Shown here in pieces: positions 17,497 through 26,538 of a stretch of DNA of 64,000 nt. The stretch covers positions 78,725 through 142,724 of the forward strand of contig CALJPQ010000027.1 of NCBI GenBank assembly GCA_937980645.1. Reading direction: 5' to 3'. Origin of the DNA: an uncultured Saprospiraceae bacterium. Its GTDB lineage: Bacteria; Bacteroidota; Bacteroidia; Chitinophagales; Saprospiraceae. The notes beneath the pieces were generated by a model. The model saw nothing but the letters and a program-made list of their open reading frames with translations. It ran no database searches and had not been told where the DNA came from. Position 1 is the stretch's first letter; each line of letters starts with the position of its first letter. Position numbers and translations under genes: made by a program.

Positions 17497-19281
17497 ATGA
17501 GTGTCGAAATCCTGCTGACCATCCTCATTCTCGTAGGCGCGATTGTGTTGTTTGCCACCGAGGTGGTGGCCATTGACGTAACGGCCATGCTCGTTATTGG
17601 GGCGTTGGTACTGGCGGGTGTTCTGACGCCTGCAGAGGGGCTGGCGGGTTTCAGCAATACGGCGGTGGCTACGGTGGCAGCCATGTTCGTGCTGAGTTCG
17701 GCAGTGGACAAGAGCGGAGCGCTGCACCCGGTGATGGCTTTTTTGGAGCGGCTCTTCCGGCGCAGTTACTGGCTGGGGGCGGGTGTTATGCTGGCTTCAG
17801 TGGCTTTTTTTTCGGCATTTATCAACAACACACCAGTGGTGGCGCTTTTCATTCCGGTGGTATTGTCGTGCTGTCGGGCCATTCAGGCCAGCCCGGAGAA
17901 GTTGCTCATTCCGATATCGTTTGCTTCTATGTTTGGCGGGGTCTGCACGCTGGTGGGTACCTCGACCAACATTCTGGTCAGCGACCTGGCGGCCCGAAAC
18001 GGGCTGGGGGCCTTCGGCATGTTCGAGATGACCCGCATGGGGCTGGTATTTGCGCTGTGTGGATTTGCGTATCTGCTGTTCGTCGGCTGGCCGCTGTTGC
18101 CGGGGCGCAAGCCGAAGCAAAGCATTGAGGAGAAATTTCACTTAGGGGAATATGTAACGAACATCGTACTCCAGGCGGGTGCCCCGTCCGTTGGCACGAC
18201 GGTCAAGACTTCTCCTTTGGTGACGGAATTAGGCGTGGAAATCATCCAGGTGCGCCGGGGCAATCAGCGTTTTTTTTCGCCTGCGGAAGATTTTGTGCTG
18301 CAGGAAGGCGACGTGTTAAAGGTAAAGGGCAATGTGGAACAGATGCGCAAATTACAAAAGCGTAACCGCGTACTGGTGCAGCCCTTGCCCAACCAGGATA
18401 CGCTGCCCAAATCGGGCATTGGCCTGGCCCTGCATGAAGTGGTGGTGTTACCGGAGTCCGACCTGGCGGGCAAGCGCCTTTCGGAGGTGGATTTTGAGGC
18501 CAAATTTGGCAACGCCGTTTTTTTGGGCGTGCGCGGCCGCAAGGGGCTGGAGCACCGCTTGCTGAGCGACTGGAAACTGAGCGCCGGCGATTGCCTGCTG
18601 CTCGGCTCGCCTAAAGACCAGTCCGAACTGTTGCACCGCAAATACCCGGACCTGTTCGTCATCAGCCACACCGACTACACGGATTTTTTGCGCAAAGAGG
18701 CGCTCATCTCGGCAGCCGTGATCATCAGTGTCATTAGTGTGGCTACTTTTGAAATCATCCCTATCGTAACGGCATCCCTGTTGGGCTGTCTGGTGCTCAT
18801 CCTCACGCGCGTCATCACGCCTGAGGAGGCTTACCGAAGCGTCAGCTGGAAGGTTGTGCTGCTGTTGGCCGGCTCGCTCAGCTTAGGTCTGGCCTTGGAA
18901 AAAACCGGTGCAGCGCGACTTGTAGCCGAACAGATACACACCTTGGGTGGTGCCGTTAGCCCAGTCGTCGTGCTTAGCGTAGTCTATCTGTTCGCCAGTT
19001 TGCTGACGGAGGTGATGTCGAACAATGCCACCGTAGTCCTGTTGGCCCCCATTGTTATTGCTGTAGCGGAGTCCATGGGCGTATCAGCCCGGCCTTTTCT
19101 GATGGCCATTACCTTCGCTGCCTCGGCCAGCTTCATGACGCCCATTGGTTACCAGACCAATACTATGGTATATGCCGCTGGCAACTACACGTTTCGCGAC
19201 TTCTTCCGCGTGGGAGCACCGTTAAACCTGCTGTTCTGGCTCCTGGCCAGCCTGCTGATACCGATATTCTTTCCTTTTTAA
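17497..19281 (+). CDS. SLC13/DASS-family permease with two TrkA-C domains
   Basis: A 594-residue inner-membrane transporter of the divalent anion:sodium symporter group. Hydrophobic segments fill residues 1-190 and 395-594. The two re-entrant hairpin motifs are visible as INNTPVVALF near residue 110 and MSNNATVVLLAP near 510. Between the two halves lie two cytoplasmic TrkA-C/RCK-C domains (about 205-285 and 300-385), including SLVTELGVEIIQVRRG-type strands. Such proteins move sulfate or di/tricarboxylates; the sequence does not decide which. The ATG at 17497 lies 62 nt after the hydrolase stop. Nothing adjacent is a sulfate gene. Confidence 0.88.
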   Translation: MSVEILLTILILVGAIVLFATEVVAIDVTAMLVIGALVLAGVLTPAEGLAGFSNTAVATVAAMFVLSSAVDKSGALHPVMAFLERLFRRSYWLGAGVMLASVAFFSAFINNTPVVALFIPVVLSCCRAIQASPEKLLIPISFASMFGGVCTLVGTSTNILVSDLAARNGLGAFGMFEMTRMGLVFALCGFAYLLFVGWPLLPGRKPKQSIEEKFHLGEYVTNIVLQAGAPSVGTTVKTSPLVTELGVEIIQVRRGNQRFFSPAEDFVLQEGDVLKVKGNVEQMRKLQKRNRVLVQPLPNQDTLPKSGIGLALHEVVVLPESDLAGKRLSEVDFEAKFGNAVFLGVRGRKGLEHRLLSDWKLSAGDCLLLGSPKDQSELLHRKYPDLFVISHTDYTDFLRKEALISAAVIISVISVATFEIIPIVTASLLGCLVLILTRVITPEEAYRSVSWKVVLLLAGSLSLGLALEKTGAARLVAEQIHTLGGAVSPVVVLSVVYLFASLLTEVMSNNATVVLLAPIVIAVAESMGVSARPFLMAITFAASASFMTPIGYQTNTMVYAAGNYTFRDFFRVGAPLNLLFWLLASLLIPIFFPF

Positions 19282-19452
19282 ATAAAGGAACAGACAGCCC
19301 TCACCGGTTCCTAAGCTGAGTGTGGGCCAAAAGCCGTATGTAAGGGTGCATCGGTTGGCTCCGGTGGGCATTCGTCGGGTAAGGTCGCCGGGCAGACGCT
19401 TTTGCCCGTGAATTTTCCTCTATTTTCGCCCCCTAAACGGCACTATCGAAAC

Positions 19453-21354
19453 ATGACGCTACAAATCCGCACATTCGACGAATATCAGACGGCCTACGAA
19501 CGCTCCGTGCGCGACCCGGAGGGCTTCTGGGCTGAGCAGGCCGCTACCTTTCGCTGGCACAAGCCCTGGCGCAAGGTGTTGGAGTGGAACTTCCGCGAGC
19601 CGCGCGTCCAGTGGTTCATTGGCGGCAAACTCAACATCACTGAAAACTGCTTGGACCGCCACTTAGAAGCACGCCCTGACCAGGTGGCCCTCCTGTGGGA
19701 ACCTAACGACCCTAAACGAAGGCCGCGCCGCCTGACCTATCGGCAGCTGTACGGCCTGGTATGCCAGTTCGCCAATGCCCTTAAAGCCCAGGGGGTGCGC
19801 AAGGGCGACCGCGTGTGCGTGTACATGCCTATGGTACCCGAGTTGGCCGTAGCCGTGCTCGCCTGCGCGCGCATCGGCGCCGTGCATTCGGTCGTCTTTG
19901 CCGGCTTTAGTGCCGTGGCTCTGGCCGACCGCATCAAGGATGCCCAAGCCAAAGTCGTCATCACCGCCGACGGCAACGCCCGCGGACCGAAAAACATCGC
20001 CGTCAAAGCCGTTGTGGACGAAGCCCTCTCGCTGGGCTGCGACAGCGTCGAGCGCGTCATCGTCCTGCGCAACACTGGCGACGGGGTACCTATGACACCA
20101 AAGCGCGACCTGTGGTGGCACGACGTCATCAAAGGCAAACGCAAAACCTGCCAGGCCACCATCGTGGACAGCGAGGACATGCTCTTCATTCTCTACACCT
20201 CCGGCTCCACAGGCAAGCCTAAAGGCGTGGTGCACACCCACGGCGGCTACATGGTCTATACCGAATTCACGTTCCGCAACGTCTTCCAGTACCAGCCCGG
20301 CGACATCTATTGGTGCACGGCCGACATCGGCTGGATTACCGGCCACTCCTACATCGTCTATGGCCCGCTGCTGGCCGGCGCTACCACCCTTATGTTTGAG
20401 GGCATACCTACCTACCCCAACCCGGGGCGTTTCTGGGACGTAGTGCAACGCCACAAGGTGAACATCTTCTATACCGCTCCCACAGCCATTCGTGCCCTCA
20501 TGGCCGCTGGCGATGAGTGGGTCAAAGGCCGCCGCCTCCCGTCGCTGCGCGTATTGGGCACCGTAGGCGAACCGATCAACGAAGAAGCCTGGCGCTGGTA
20601 CCACGAGCGCGTGGGCAAAAAGCGCTGCCCCATCGTGGATACCTGGTGGCAAACCGAAACCGGCGGCATCCTCATCAGCCCGCTGGCCGGCATCACACCA
20701 CTCAAACCCTGCTACGCTACCCTACCTCTGCCCGGCGTGCAGCCTTGCATCGTGGACGCCAACGGCAACGAACTGGAAGGGCCTAACGTCGAAGGCATGC
20801 TCTGCATCAAATTCCCCTGGCCCAGCATCCTGCGCACCACCTTCGGCGACCACGAACGCTGCCGACAGACCTATTTCGCCGCCTTTCCGGACAAGTACTT
20901 CACCGGCGACGGCGCCCGCCGCGATGCCAACGGCATGTACCGCATCATCGGTCGCGTGGACGACGTCATCAACGTCTCCGGGCACCGCATCGGAACCGCC
21001 GAAGTTGAAGACGCCATTAACAAAGCGCCTAACGTCGTCGAGTCTGCCGTCGTGGGCTACCCGCACCCCATCAAAGGGCAGGGCATCTACGCCTACGTCA
21101 TCGCCGCCGGCCCCGTAGGCGACCTCAACGCTTTTCGCCAGGCCGTGCTCGATACCGTGACCCACGAAATCGGCCCCATCGCCAAACCTGATAAAATACA
21201 GGTGGTGCCCGGCCTGCCCAAAACCCGCTCGGGCAAAATCATGCGCCGCATCCTGCGCAAAATCGCCGAAGGCGACACCTCTAACTTAGGCGATACCACC
21301 ACCCTGCTCAACCCTGAAGTGGTGGACGAAATCAAGAGTGGAGCGCTCGCCTGA
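19453..21354 (+). CDS. acs: Acetyl-CoA synthetase (AMP-forming)
   Basis: A 633-residue cytoplasmic enzyme turning acetate, ATP and CoA into acetyl-CoA. The ATP-binding P-loop YTSGSTGKPKGVVH, the acetate-pocket region DIGWITGHSYIVYGPL, DTWWQTETGG, and the hinge/A8 region GRVDDVINVSGHRIGTAEVE appear in order. The regulatory lysine is Lys595 in TRSGKIMRR, the residue that protein acetyltransferases modify in known homologues. Length is normal. The ATG at 19453 starts the protein; 17 more upstream codons are open but unlike the family. A possible promoter (TTTG 19401, TATTTTCG 19421) has an unusually short 16-nt spacer. Confidence 0.96.
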   Translation: MTLQIRTFDEYQTAYERSVRDPEGFWAEQAATFRWHKPWRKVLEWNFREPRVQWFIGGKLNITENCLDRHLEARPDQVALLWEPNDPKRRPRRLTYRQLYGLVCQFANALKAQGVRKGDRVCVYMPMVPELAVAVLACARIGAVHSVVFAGFSAVALADRIKDAQAKVVITADGNARGPKNIAVKAVVDEALSLGCDSVERVIVLRNTGDGVPMTPKRDLWWHDVIKGKRKTCQATIVDSEDMLFILYTSGSTGKPKGVVHTHGGYMVYTEFTFRNVFQYQPGDIYWCTADIGWITGHSYIVYGPLLAGATTLMFEGIPTYPNPGRFWDVVQRHKVNIFYTAPTAIRALMAAGDEWVKGRRLPSLRVLGTVGEPINEEAWRWYHERVGKKRCPIVDTWWQTETGGILISPLAGITPLKPCYATLPLPGVQPCIVDANGNELEGPNVEGMLCIKFPWPSILRTTFGDHERCRQTYFAAFPDKYFTGDGARRDANGMYRIIGRVDDVINVSGHRIGTAEVEDAINKAPNVVESAVVGYPHPIKGQGIYAYVIAAGPVGDLNAFRQAVLDTVTHEIGPIAKPDKIQVVPGLPKTRSGKIMRRILRKIAEGDTSNLGDTTTLLNPEVVDEIKSGALA

Positions 21355-21643
21355 CGACCAGCCGGGCTAAAATAAGGACTACATGCCGGAAAGCGCCTGA
21401 AAGCGCACCTCCTCCACGGCCTGCCGTATCTTTTCCAAATACTCCGCCAGATGCTGCGCGTTGAGCGAGCCGAGCCAGTATCTGAAGCACCTGCACGGGG
21501 GCGGGTATGTTTTTTTTCGGTTTTGCTGCACAAGGGTTGGGCTTTGCTCGAAATATCGAAGGGTGATTTTGTCGTTGCTTGCCTCGCCTCGTAAATGTCC
21601 CTACCTTAGCCCTCTATTACCCACTCAATCCTCCTGCTTGCCT
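21355..21643. other. Intergenic region acs-ade with possible coding remnant
   Basis: No intact gene. On the minus strand, the frame ending with TAG at 21381-21379 reads as a plausible C-terminal helix (LGSLNAQHLAEYLEKIRQ, then AVEEVRFQALSGM) for about 35 codons, without a start or a recognisable family. It could be the tail of a lost gene. The ade promoter occupies the right end. Confidence 0.3.
21579..21609 (+). promoter_or_regulatory. Promoter of adenine deaminase
   Basis: TTG (21579-21581), a 20-nt spacer and TACCTTAG (21602-21609), one mismatch from TAnnTTTG. The start codon follows 34 nt after the -7 element. No purine-riboswitch-like structure was noticed in the leader. Confidence 0.5.
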
Positions 21644-23287
21644 ATGACCACTCACACTGCCCAACTCGTTGACGTTCACCAGCGGCGCATTTATCCAGCC
21701 GCTATTGTTGTAGAAAACGGCCGCATCCGGAGCATTCGCCAGATGCCGGAGGCTCCTGCGGATGCAGGCTATGTGCTGCCGGGTTTTGTGGATGCGCATG
21801 TGCACATTGAGAGCAGCATGTTGCCGCCGGCGGAGTTCGGCCGTCTGGCCGTGGTGCACGGCACTGTGGCTACGGTGTCGGACCCGCACGAAATTGCCAA
21901 TGTGTTGGGTGAGGCGGGCGTGTTGTACATGCTGGAGGAAGCGAGGCGTTCGCCGGTGAAGTTTTGTTTTGGTGCGCCGTCGTGTGTGCCGGCCACGTCG
22001 TTCGAAACGGCCGGCGCAACGTTGGATGTGGCGGCGGTAGAGCGGTTGTTGCAGCGACCCGATATTGGCTACCTGTCGGAGATGATGAACTTTCCCGGTG
22101 TGCTGCACGCCGAGGCGCAGGTGATGGCCAAGATCCGGACGGCACAGCGCATCGGCAAGCCCATAGATGGGCACGCGCCCGGCCTGCGCGGCGAGGCGGC
22201 CCAGCGGTATTTTGAGGCGGGCATTACGACCGACCACGAGTGCTTTAGCTTTGAGGAAGGTCGCGAAAAGGCGCTGCTGGGCGTACGTATCCTCATTCGC
22301 GAGGGCAGTGCGGCGCGCAACTTTGAGGCGTTGTGGCCGTTGCTGCTGGAGTTTCCGCAGCAGGTCATGTTTTGCAGTGACGATAAGCACCCCGACGACC
22401 TGCTGCGCGGGCACATAGACCGCTTAGTGGCGCGCGCTGTGGCCAAAGGCTGCGACCTGTTCGATGCCCTGCGCGCGGCCTCGGTCAATCCGGTACAGCA
22501 CTACGGTCTGCCAGTAGGGTTGCTGCGCGAAGGCGACCCGGCCGACTTCATCCGCGTGCGCGATCTGACGGACTTTCGCGTGCTGGAGACGTACATCGGC
22601 GGCGAGTGCATAGCAGCTAACGGCCAGAGCCTGTTGCCGCATCAGCCGGCGCATACGCCCAATGCCTTTGTGGCGCAGCCTAAACGACCGGAGGACTTCC
22701 GGCTGCCGGCTCGCGGCGCCGGCATCGTGCGCCTCATCCGTGTGTGGGACGGGCAAATCATCACCGGCAGCGAAGAGGGCCGCGCCCGTGTGCAGGACGG
22801 GCTTCTGATGGCTTACCCGGGGCAGGATGTGCTCAAAATCGCCGTCGTCAACCGCTACGCCGACGCACCGCCCGCGGTGGGCTTCGTCAGTGGTTTTGGT
22901 TTGCAGCGCGGTGCCGTAGCATCCAGTGTGGCCCATGACTCGCACAACATCGTAGCCGTTGGCACCGACGACGCTTCGCTGTGTGCTGCCGTCAACGCCG
23001 TCATCGAAGCGCGCGGAGGCATCAGCGCCACCGACGGCCAGGGCAATACGCGCGTGTTGCCGCTGCCTATTGCCGGGCTGATGAGCCCCGACAATGGCTA
23101 TACAATGGCCCATAACTACGCCGCCCTGGACGCCTGGACGCGCGAAACGCTCCATTGCCCGCTGCAAGCACCCTTCATGACGCTGTCCTTCCTGGCGCTT
23201 CCCGTCATTCCGGTGCTGAAAATGACCGACCTGGGGCTGTTCGACGTGGAACAGTTCCGGCACGTGGAGGTGGAGGTGCATTTTTGA
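21644..23287 (+). CDS. ade: Adenine deaminase
   Basis: A 547-residue amidohydrolase that deaminates adenine to hypoxanthine for purine salvage. The metal site HVHIESS begins at His52, followed by EFGRLAVVHGTVATVSDPHEIANVLG. The second half has the family signatures SDDKHPDDLLRGHIDRLV, a cluster of His in SVAHDSHNIVAVGTDD, and the closing FMTLSFLALPVIPVLKMTD. Length matches bacterial Ade. The ATG at 21644 fits the family start; upstream open codons are discounted. It ends 74 nt before the second TIR gene on the same strand, but that gene has its own -7 element. Confidence 0.95.
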   Translation: MTTHTAQLVDVHQRRIYPAAIVVENGRIRSIRQMPEAPADAGYVLPGFVDAHVHIESSMLPPAEFGRLAVVHGTVATVSDPHEIANVLGEAGVLYMLEEARRSPVKFCFGAPSCVPATSFETAGATLDVAAVERLLQRPDIGYLSEMMNFPGVLHAEAQVMAKIRTAQRIGKPIDGHAPGLRGEAAQRYFEAGITTDHECFSFEEGREKALLGVRILIREGSAARNFEALWPLLLEFPQQVMFCSDDKHPDDLLRGHIDRLVARAVAKGCDLFDALRAASVNPVQHYGLPVGLLREGDPADFIRVRDLTDFRVLETYIGGECIAANGQSLLPHQPAHTPNAFVAQPKRPEDFRLPARGAGIVRLIRVWDGQIITGSEEGRARVQDGLLMAYPGQDVLKIAVVNRYADAPPAVGFVSGFGLQRGAVASSVAHDSHNIVAVGTDDASLCAAVNAVIEARGGISATDGQGNTRVLPLPIAGLMSPDNGYTMAHNYAALDAWTRETLHCPLQAPFMTLSFLALPVIPVLKMTDLGLFDVEQFRHVEVEVHF

Positions 23288-23348
23288 ATGCGATAACACA
23301 CGCCCCCATCCCAGACGCAGAGCCAATGGCACTTCGCCCGTATCCGCG

Positions 23349-23356
23349 TACATTTG
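23349..23356 (+). promoter_or_regulatory. -7 promoter element abutting the second TIR gene
   Basis: TACATTTG matches TAnnTTTG exactly and ends 5 nt before the ATG at 23362. The -33 position (around 23326) reads ATGG and is weak. If used, transcription would start at the ATG, and the upstream in-frame ATG at 23326 could not be translated. Confidence 0.5.
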
Positions 23357-23361
23357 CCGCC

Positions 23362-26300
23362 ATGTGGGGCCGTTCATGGCGTATTTACGCCTCTTTCGAT
23401 GCGTCGGACATCCAGACGGCGGACGATTTTTGCCGACACCTGACTCAGGCGTTGGAAGGCTATGAGCTGGTTTTTTGGAACCCTATGGCGGTGGCGGAGG
23501 AGGATTATCGGCGTGAGGCGACGGAGTTTCTGGAGCAGGCCGACCTGTTTGTGGCCTGTTTGTCGCCGCGCTATCTGGATACGCCCAACGTGCGCTGGGA
23601 GGTAGAGAAGGCCGTGCAGGAGTATCGGCGCCGGAGCGGAGCGCTTCAGGTGTTAGTGCTGATGGTGCGCGATGCGTTTGTGCCGGCGGTGCTGACGGGT
23701 TTTCCGGTTTCGCCTTCACCTCATGAGCCGGTGGAGGGTGGTTTGGTCGGTCGGGAGAGCCAGTTGAAGCGCTCGGCGGCGCGCGCTCGCGATCTGCTGC
23801 TGGGGGTGGTCCGTTCGCAGGAGTTGTTTCCGCTGCCGCAAGGGCCGGCCTTTGCGCTGACGTTCGAGGATGTGCGCGAGCGCCTGCTGGTGTGGCTCCA
23901 GCATTGCGATCTGGGACCGCTGTTCGAGTTGCTCAAGCGCCTCTTCCACCCGGAACGCACGCCCGACGACCTGTTCCAGTTAGAAGATGCCTTCGCCGAA
24001 TGGCGCCAGCAAAGCCAGCGCAGCAAACTGTCGTTCGAGACCTTCCGCCAGACGATGGAGGCCATCCGCTTAGACCTCGGCCACGTCATCACGCGCATTG
24101 ACGCGCACCGCTTCCGCGACGGCTGGCCCAGCATCTTCGCCAACGGCTACTACGGCTGGACGCCATTGCCCACACCGCCCGACACACTGGCAGGCCTGTT
24201 TTTGCCTTTTGGCGAAATCCACATCCCCGACACGCTCAACCTGCCTACGCAGGCGCGCAACGACGAAATCTGGGAAGGCGTAGGTACGCTCACCCTGCAA
24301 CAGCAGCAGGAATTCCGACGCCACCTGCTGTTGGCTCAGGACGCCCTCGGCGCCGGCCATTACGCCCGCGCGCACACCCTGTGCGAACATGTGCGCACCC
24401 ACATTGACCCGCAATCGGCCCAGCTGTACGAGATGCTGCTGATTTCGTTTTTGAAAAAAGAAAACCCGGACCGCATCATCCACGACGCTACCTATGGCAC
24501 CAACAGCAAACTCAACCAGGTCATCGTCTATGCCGGGCGCTTTGCCGAATACCAGCGGGCGGGCAAATGCCCCTCAGAAGCCGGAACGTACAACTTGAAG
24601 GCCACCGCTGAAGCGCTCTCGCACGCATTGCTGCGCCTGTACAGCACCTTTGAAAACGACTACATTCTCCATACCGGCCGCCACAGCACGGAAGTTCCCG
24701 ACAATCGGGCCACCGTGGCGCGCATCATTCAGACGGCCATGACGCTGTACCGAACGGTACACCCCTACCGCGGCTTTCTGGAACTGGCCGTCAATGAAAT
24801 GTGCAATGGCGGCAAATACGACTACATCCGGCGTGTGGAAATCATCAACGACGAATTTCGCTTTGCCTCGCACGAGGATTTTGGTATTGAAAGCGAAATC
24901 CGCGAAGTCATTGGCATGTTGGAGGCCATTTCTAATACCGACGATGATGCGCTGATGAACCGCCAGCTGCGCGAAAACCTGCTGTTCAACCTGCGGGCCA
25001 AGCGCGTGCGCCTGCAGGCGCAGGTGGCGGAAGAACAGCGCCGCTACGTGCAGTTCACCGACCTGTACGAGTCCGTGCTCGAATTGGTGGATGCCGCTCT
25101 GTTGGGCTACAAAATCTTCGGCGATGAGGGCTACACCGACGATGAGTCCTTCCTGCGCTTTGCTGTTGAGCAGCTGTTGCCCGACCTGCTGCTGCCCACG
25201 GCTTCGAGCACGCCGCCAAAGGCCATCGGCAACCTGATGTGGTTCATCTTAGACGAGCGCGGCCAGTTGCGCCCCCACCCCGAATGTGAGCGCTTCCGCT
25301 TCGACGCCGTCGGCGTAGTGGCCAAAATCATCCGCGACCACGCGGGCCGCGCCGGCTGGATGCAGGTGCAGCCCAACCTCGTGGAGGCCGTCCACCGGCA
25401 GTTTGTCGCCCGTGCTGACCAGCGCTACGAAGACATGCGCCGCCAGCTGGAATACACCGACTTCCGACGCCCCGACCCCATCGAGGCGCGCAGAACCATC
25501 ATCCAATGCCTACACGAGTGGAAGAGCGCCTGGCTTGCCCTGCCCGACCGCGCAGCCCCCTTGCTCCAGCGCATCCTGCTGGAATTGCTCGGCGAACGCG
25601 CCCTGCTGTGGATGCAATTCTCGCCCTTCCGCTTAGAAACCCTGCCCGAAAGCTTAGCTATGGGCTACGACGCCGTCACAGAAATGCGCACCGCCTTAGA
25701 AGGGCCGTCCAACCTGCCTCAAGAGGTGGCGCTGCGCATCCTGAACCACAACCTCTTCCGCAAACACATCCTGCCCAACTACCAGAAAATACCCCCCGGC
25801 GACGAACGCCGACGCTACGAGGTAGCCGAACTTCTGCTCGAAGCCCTGCACCAATACCGCGACCTGCACCCGGACCCTGACCTGCTGCAATTCGTCTTCG
25901 ACGAACTGACGCTCGAACACAAACTGCGCTGGATAGACGTGGAGTCCGAAACCGGCCAACTCCTACCTTGGCCCGCCGAAATGCCCTTTGGTCTCAACCC
26001 ACCTGACATCCTGCGCCAGATCGTCCGCCAGCTGCCCGACCGTTTTCCGGCCATGGAAGCGCGCCGACGCATCGCCCAGCGCCGGTTTGCCGAAGAAGAA
26101 AAACGCTACTACCGCGAAATCAGCCCCATCCTGCCCGAAAATAAACGTATCGAGCGCGAAATCGCTATCGGCATTATCCGAAAGCTCAAAAGCGTTTTCC
26201 GACTCTATCCCAACCCCGACTTTCTGCATCTCCCCTTAAAAGAATTGGAAGGCAAAGGGCGCATCCGATGGAACAGCTACTTCCTCGGCCTGCTGCCCCT

Positions 26301-26424
26301 GCCGGGCAACCACTATGAAAACCGCTTCTTCAACTTTGACTACCTGGTGGAACGCAGCGAAGTACGCGCCTACATCAAAACCGCCGAACAGTGGATGGCG
26401 CACGTGGCCGCACAGGGGCTTTAA
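23362..26424 (+). CDS. TIR-domain protein with long repeated C-terminal region
   Basis: A 1020-residue protein. Residues 1-155 form a TIR domain: WRIYASFDASD, then ALEGYELVFWNP (the second strand), the helix EFLEQADLFVACLSPRYL, and VRWEVEKAV with candidate catalytic Glu80/Glu82. This is the layout of bacterial TIRs that cleave NAD or signal. Residues 160-400 are helical. From about 430 on there are roughly five copies of a 110-145 residue unit I do not recognise. Each has a helix like LLEALHQYRDLHPDP, a hydrophobic helix, and a W-containing strand ending in a Leu-Pro turn. The last two copies (near 820-870 and 935-985) are the most alike. No membrane segment, kinase, protease or STAND ATPase motif is seen. 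An alternative ATG is at 23326. Confidence 0.85.
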   Translation: MWGRSWRIYASFDASDIQTADDFCRHLTQALEGYELVFWNPMAVAEEDYRREATEFLEQADLFVACLSPRYLDTPNVRWEVEKAVQEYRRRSGALQVLVLMVRDAFVPAVLTGFPVSPSPHEPVEGGLVGRESQLKRSAARARDLLLGVVRSQELFPLPQGPAFALTFEDVRERLLVWLQHCDLGPLFELLKRLFHPERTPDDLFQLEDAFAEWRQQSQRSKLSFETFRQTMEAIRLDLGHVITRIDAHRFRDGWPSIFANGYYGWTPLPTPPDTLAGLFLPFGEIHIPDTLNLPTQARNDEIWEGVGTLTLQQQQEFRRHLLLAQDALGAGHYARAHTLCEHVRTHIDPQSAQLYEMLLISFLKKENPDRIIHDATYGTNSKLNQVIVYAGRFAEYQRAGKCPSEAGTYNLKATAEALSHALLRLYSTFENDYILHTGRHSTEVPDNRATVARIIQTAMTLYRTVHPYRGFLELAVNEMCNGGKYDYIRRVEIINDEFRFASHEDFGIESEIREVIGMLEAISNTDDDALMNRQLRENLLFNLRAKRVRLQAQVAEEQRRYVQFTDLYESVLELVDAALLGYKIFGDEGYTDDESFLRFAVEQLLPDLLLPTASSTPPKAIGNLMWFILDERGQLRPHPECERFRFDAVGVVAKIIRDHAGRAGWMQVQPNLVEAVHRQFVARADQRYEDMRRQLEYTDFRRPDPIEARRTIIQCLHEWKSAWLALPDRAAPLLQRILLELLGERALLWMQFSPFRLETLPESLAMGYDAVTEMRTALEGPSNLPQEVALRILNHNLFRKHILPNYQKIPPGDERRRYEVAELLLEALHQYRDLHPDPDLLQFVFDELTLEHKLRWIDVESETGQLLPWPAEMPFGLNPPDILRQIVRQLPDRFPAMEARRRIAQRRFAEEEKRYYREISPILPENKRIEREIAIGIIRKLKSVFRLYPNPDFLHLPLKELEGKGRIRWNSYFLGLLPLPGNHYENRFFNFDYLVERSEVRAYIKTAEQWMAHVAAQGL

Positions 26425-26455
26425 GCAAGGAATAGTTCTTTACCCCCTTCAATCC

Positions 26456-26509
26456 GAGGCGACATCTCCGCCAAAAGGCGACATCTCCGCCAAAAGGTGT
26501 CGTCTCCGG
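26456..26509. repeat. Palindromic dispersed repeat, copy 1 (possible bidirectional terminator)
   Basis: The left arm GAGGCGACATCTCC (26456-26469) is repeated as GGCGACATCTCC (26477-26488), with a GCCAAAA spacer after each copy. The right arm GGTGTCGTCTCCGG (26496-26509) can pair with either, using G-U pairs. It lies between convergent genes, 31 nt after the TIR stop codon. A second copy occurs at 36059-36117. Confidence 0.7.
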
Positions 26510-26538
26510 ACTTAATCGGGCCACGTTCACACCCTACA

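Noticed and set aside
19401..19428. Promoter for acs (TTTG and TATTTTCG)
   Set aside because: The 16-nt spacing is shorter than the 19-21 nt usual in the phylum, so it is mentioned only under the gene and not called.
26456..26509. CRISPR-like array from the repeated GGCGACATCTCC units
   Set aside because: There are only two direct copies with a 7-8 nt spacer, and the third unit is inverted; no cas gene is present.
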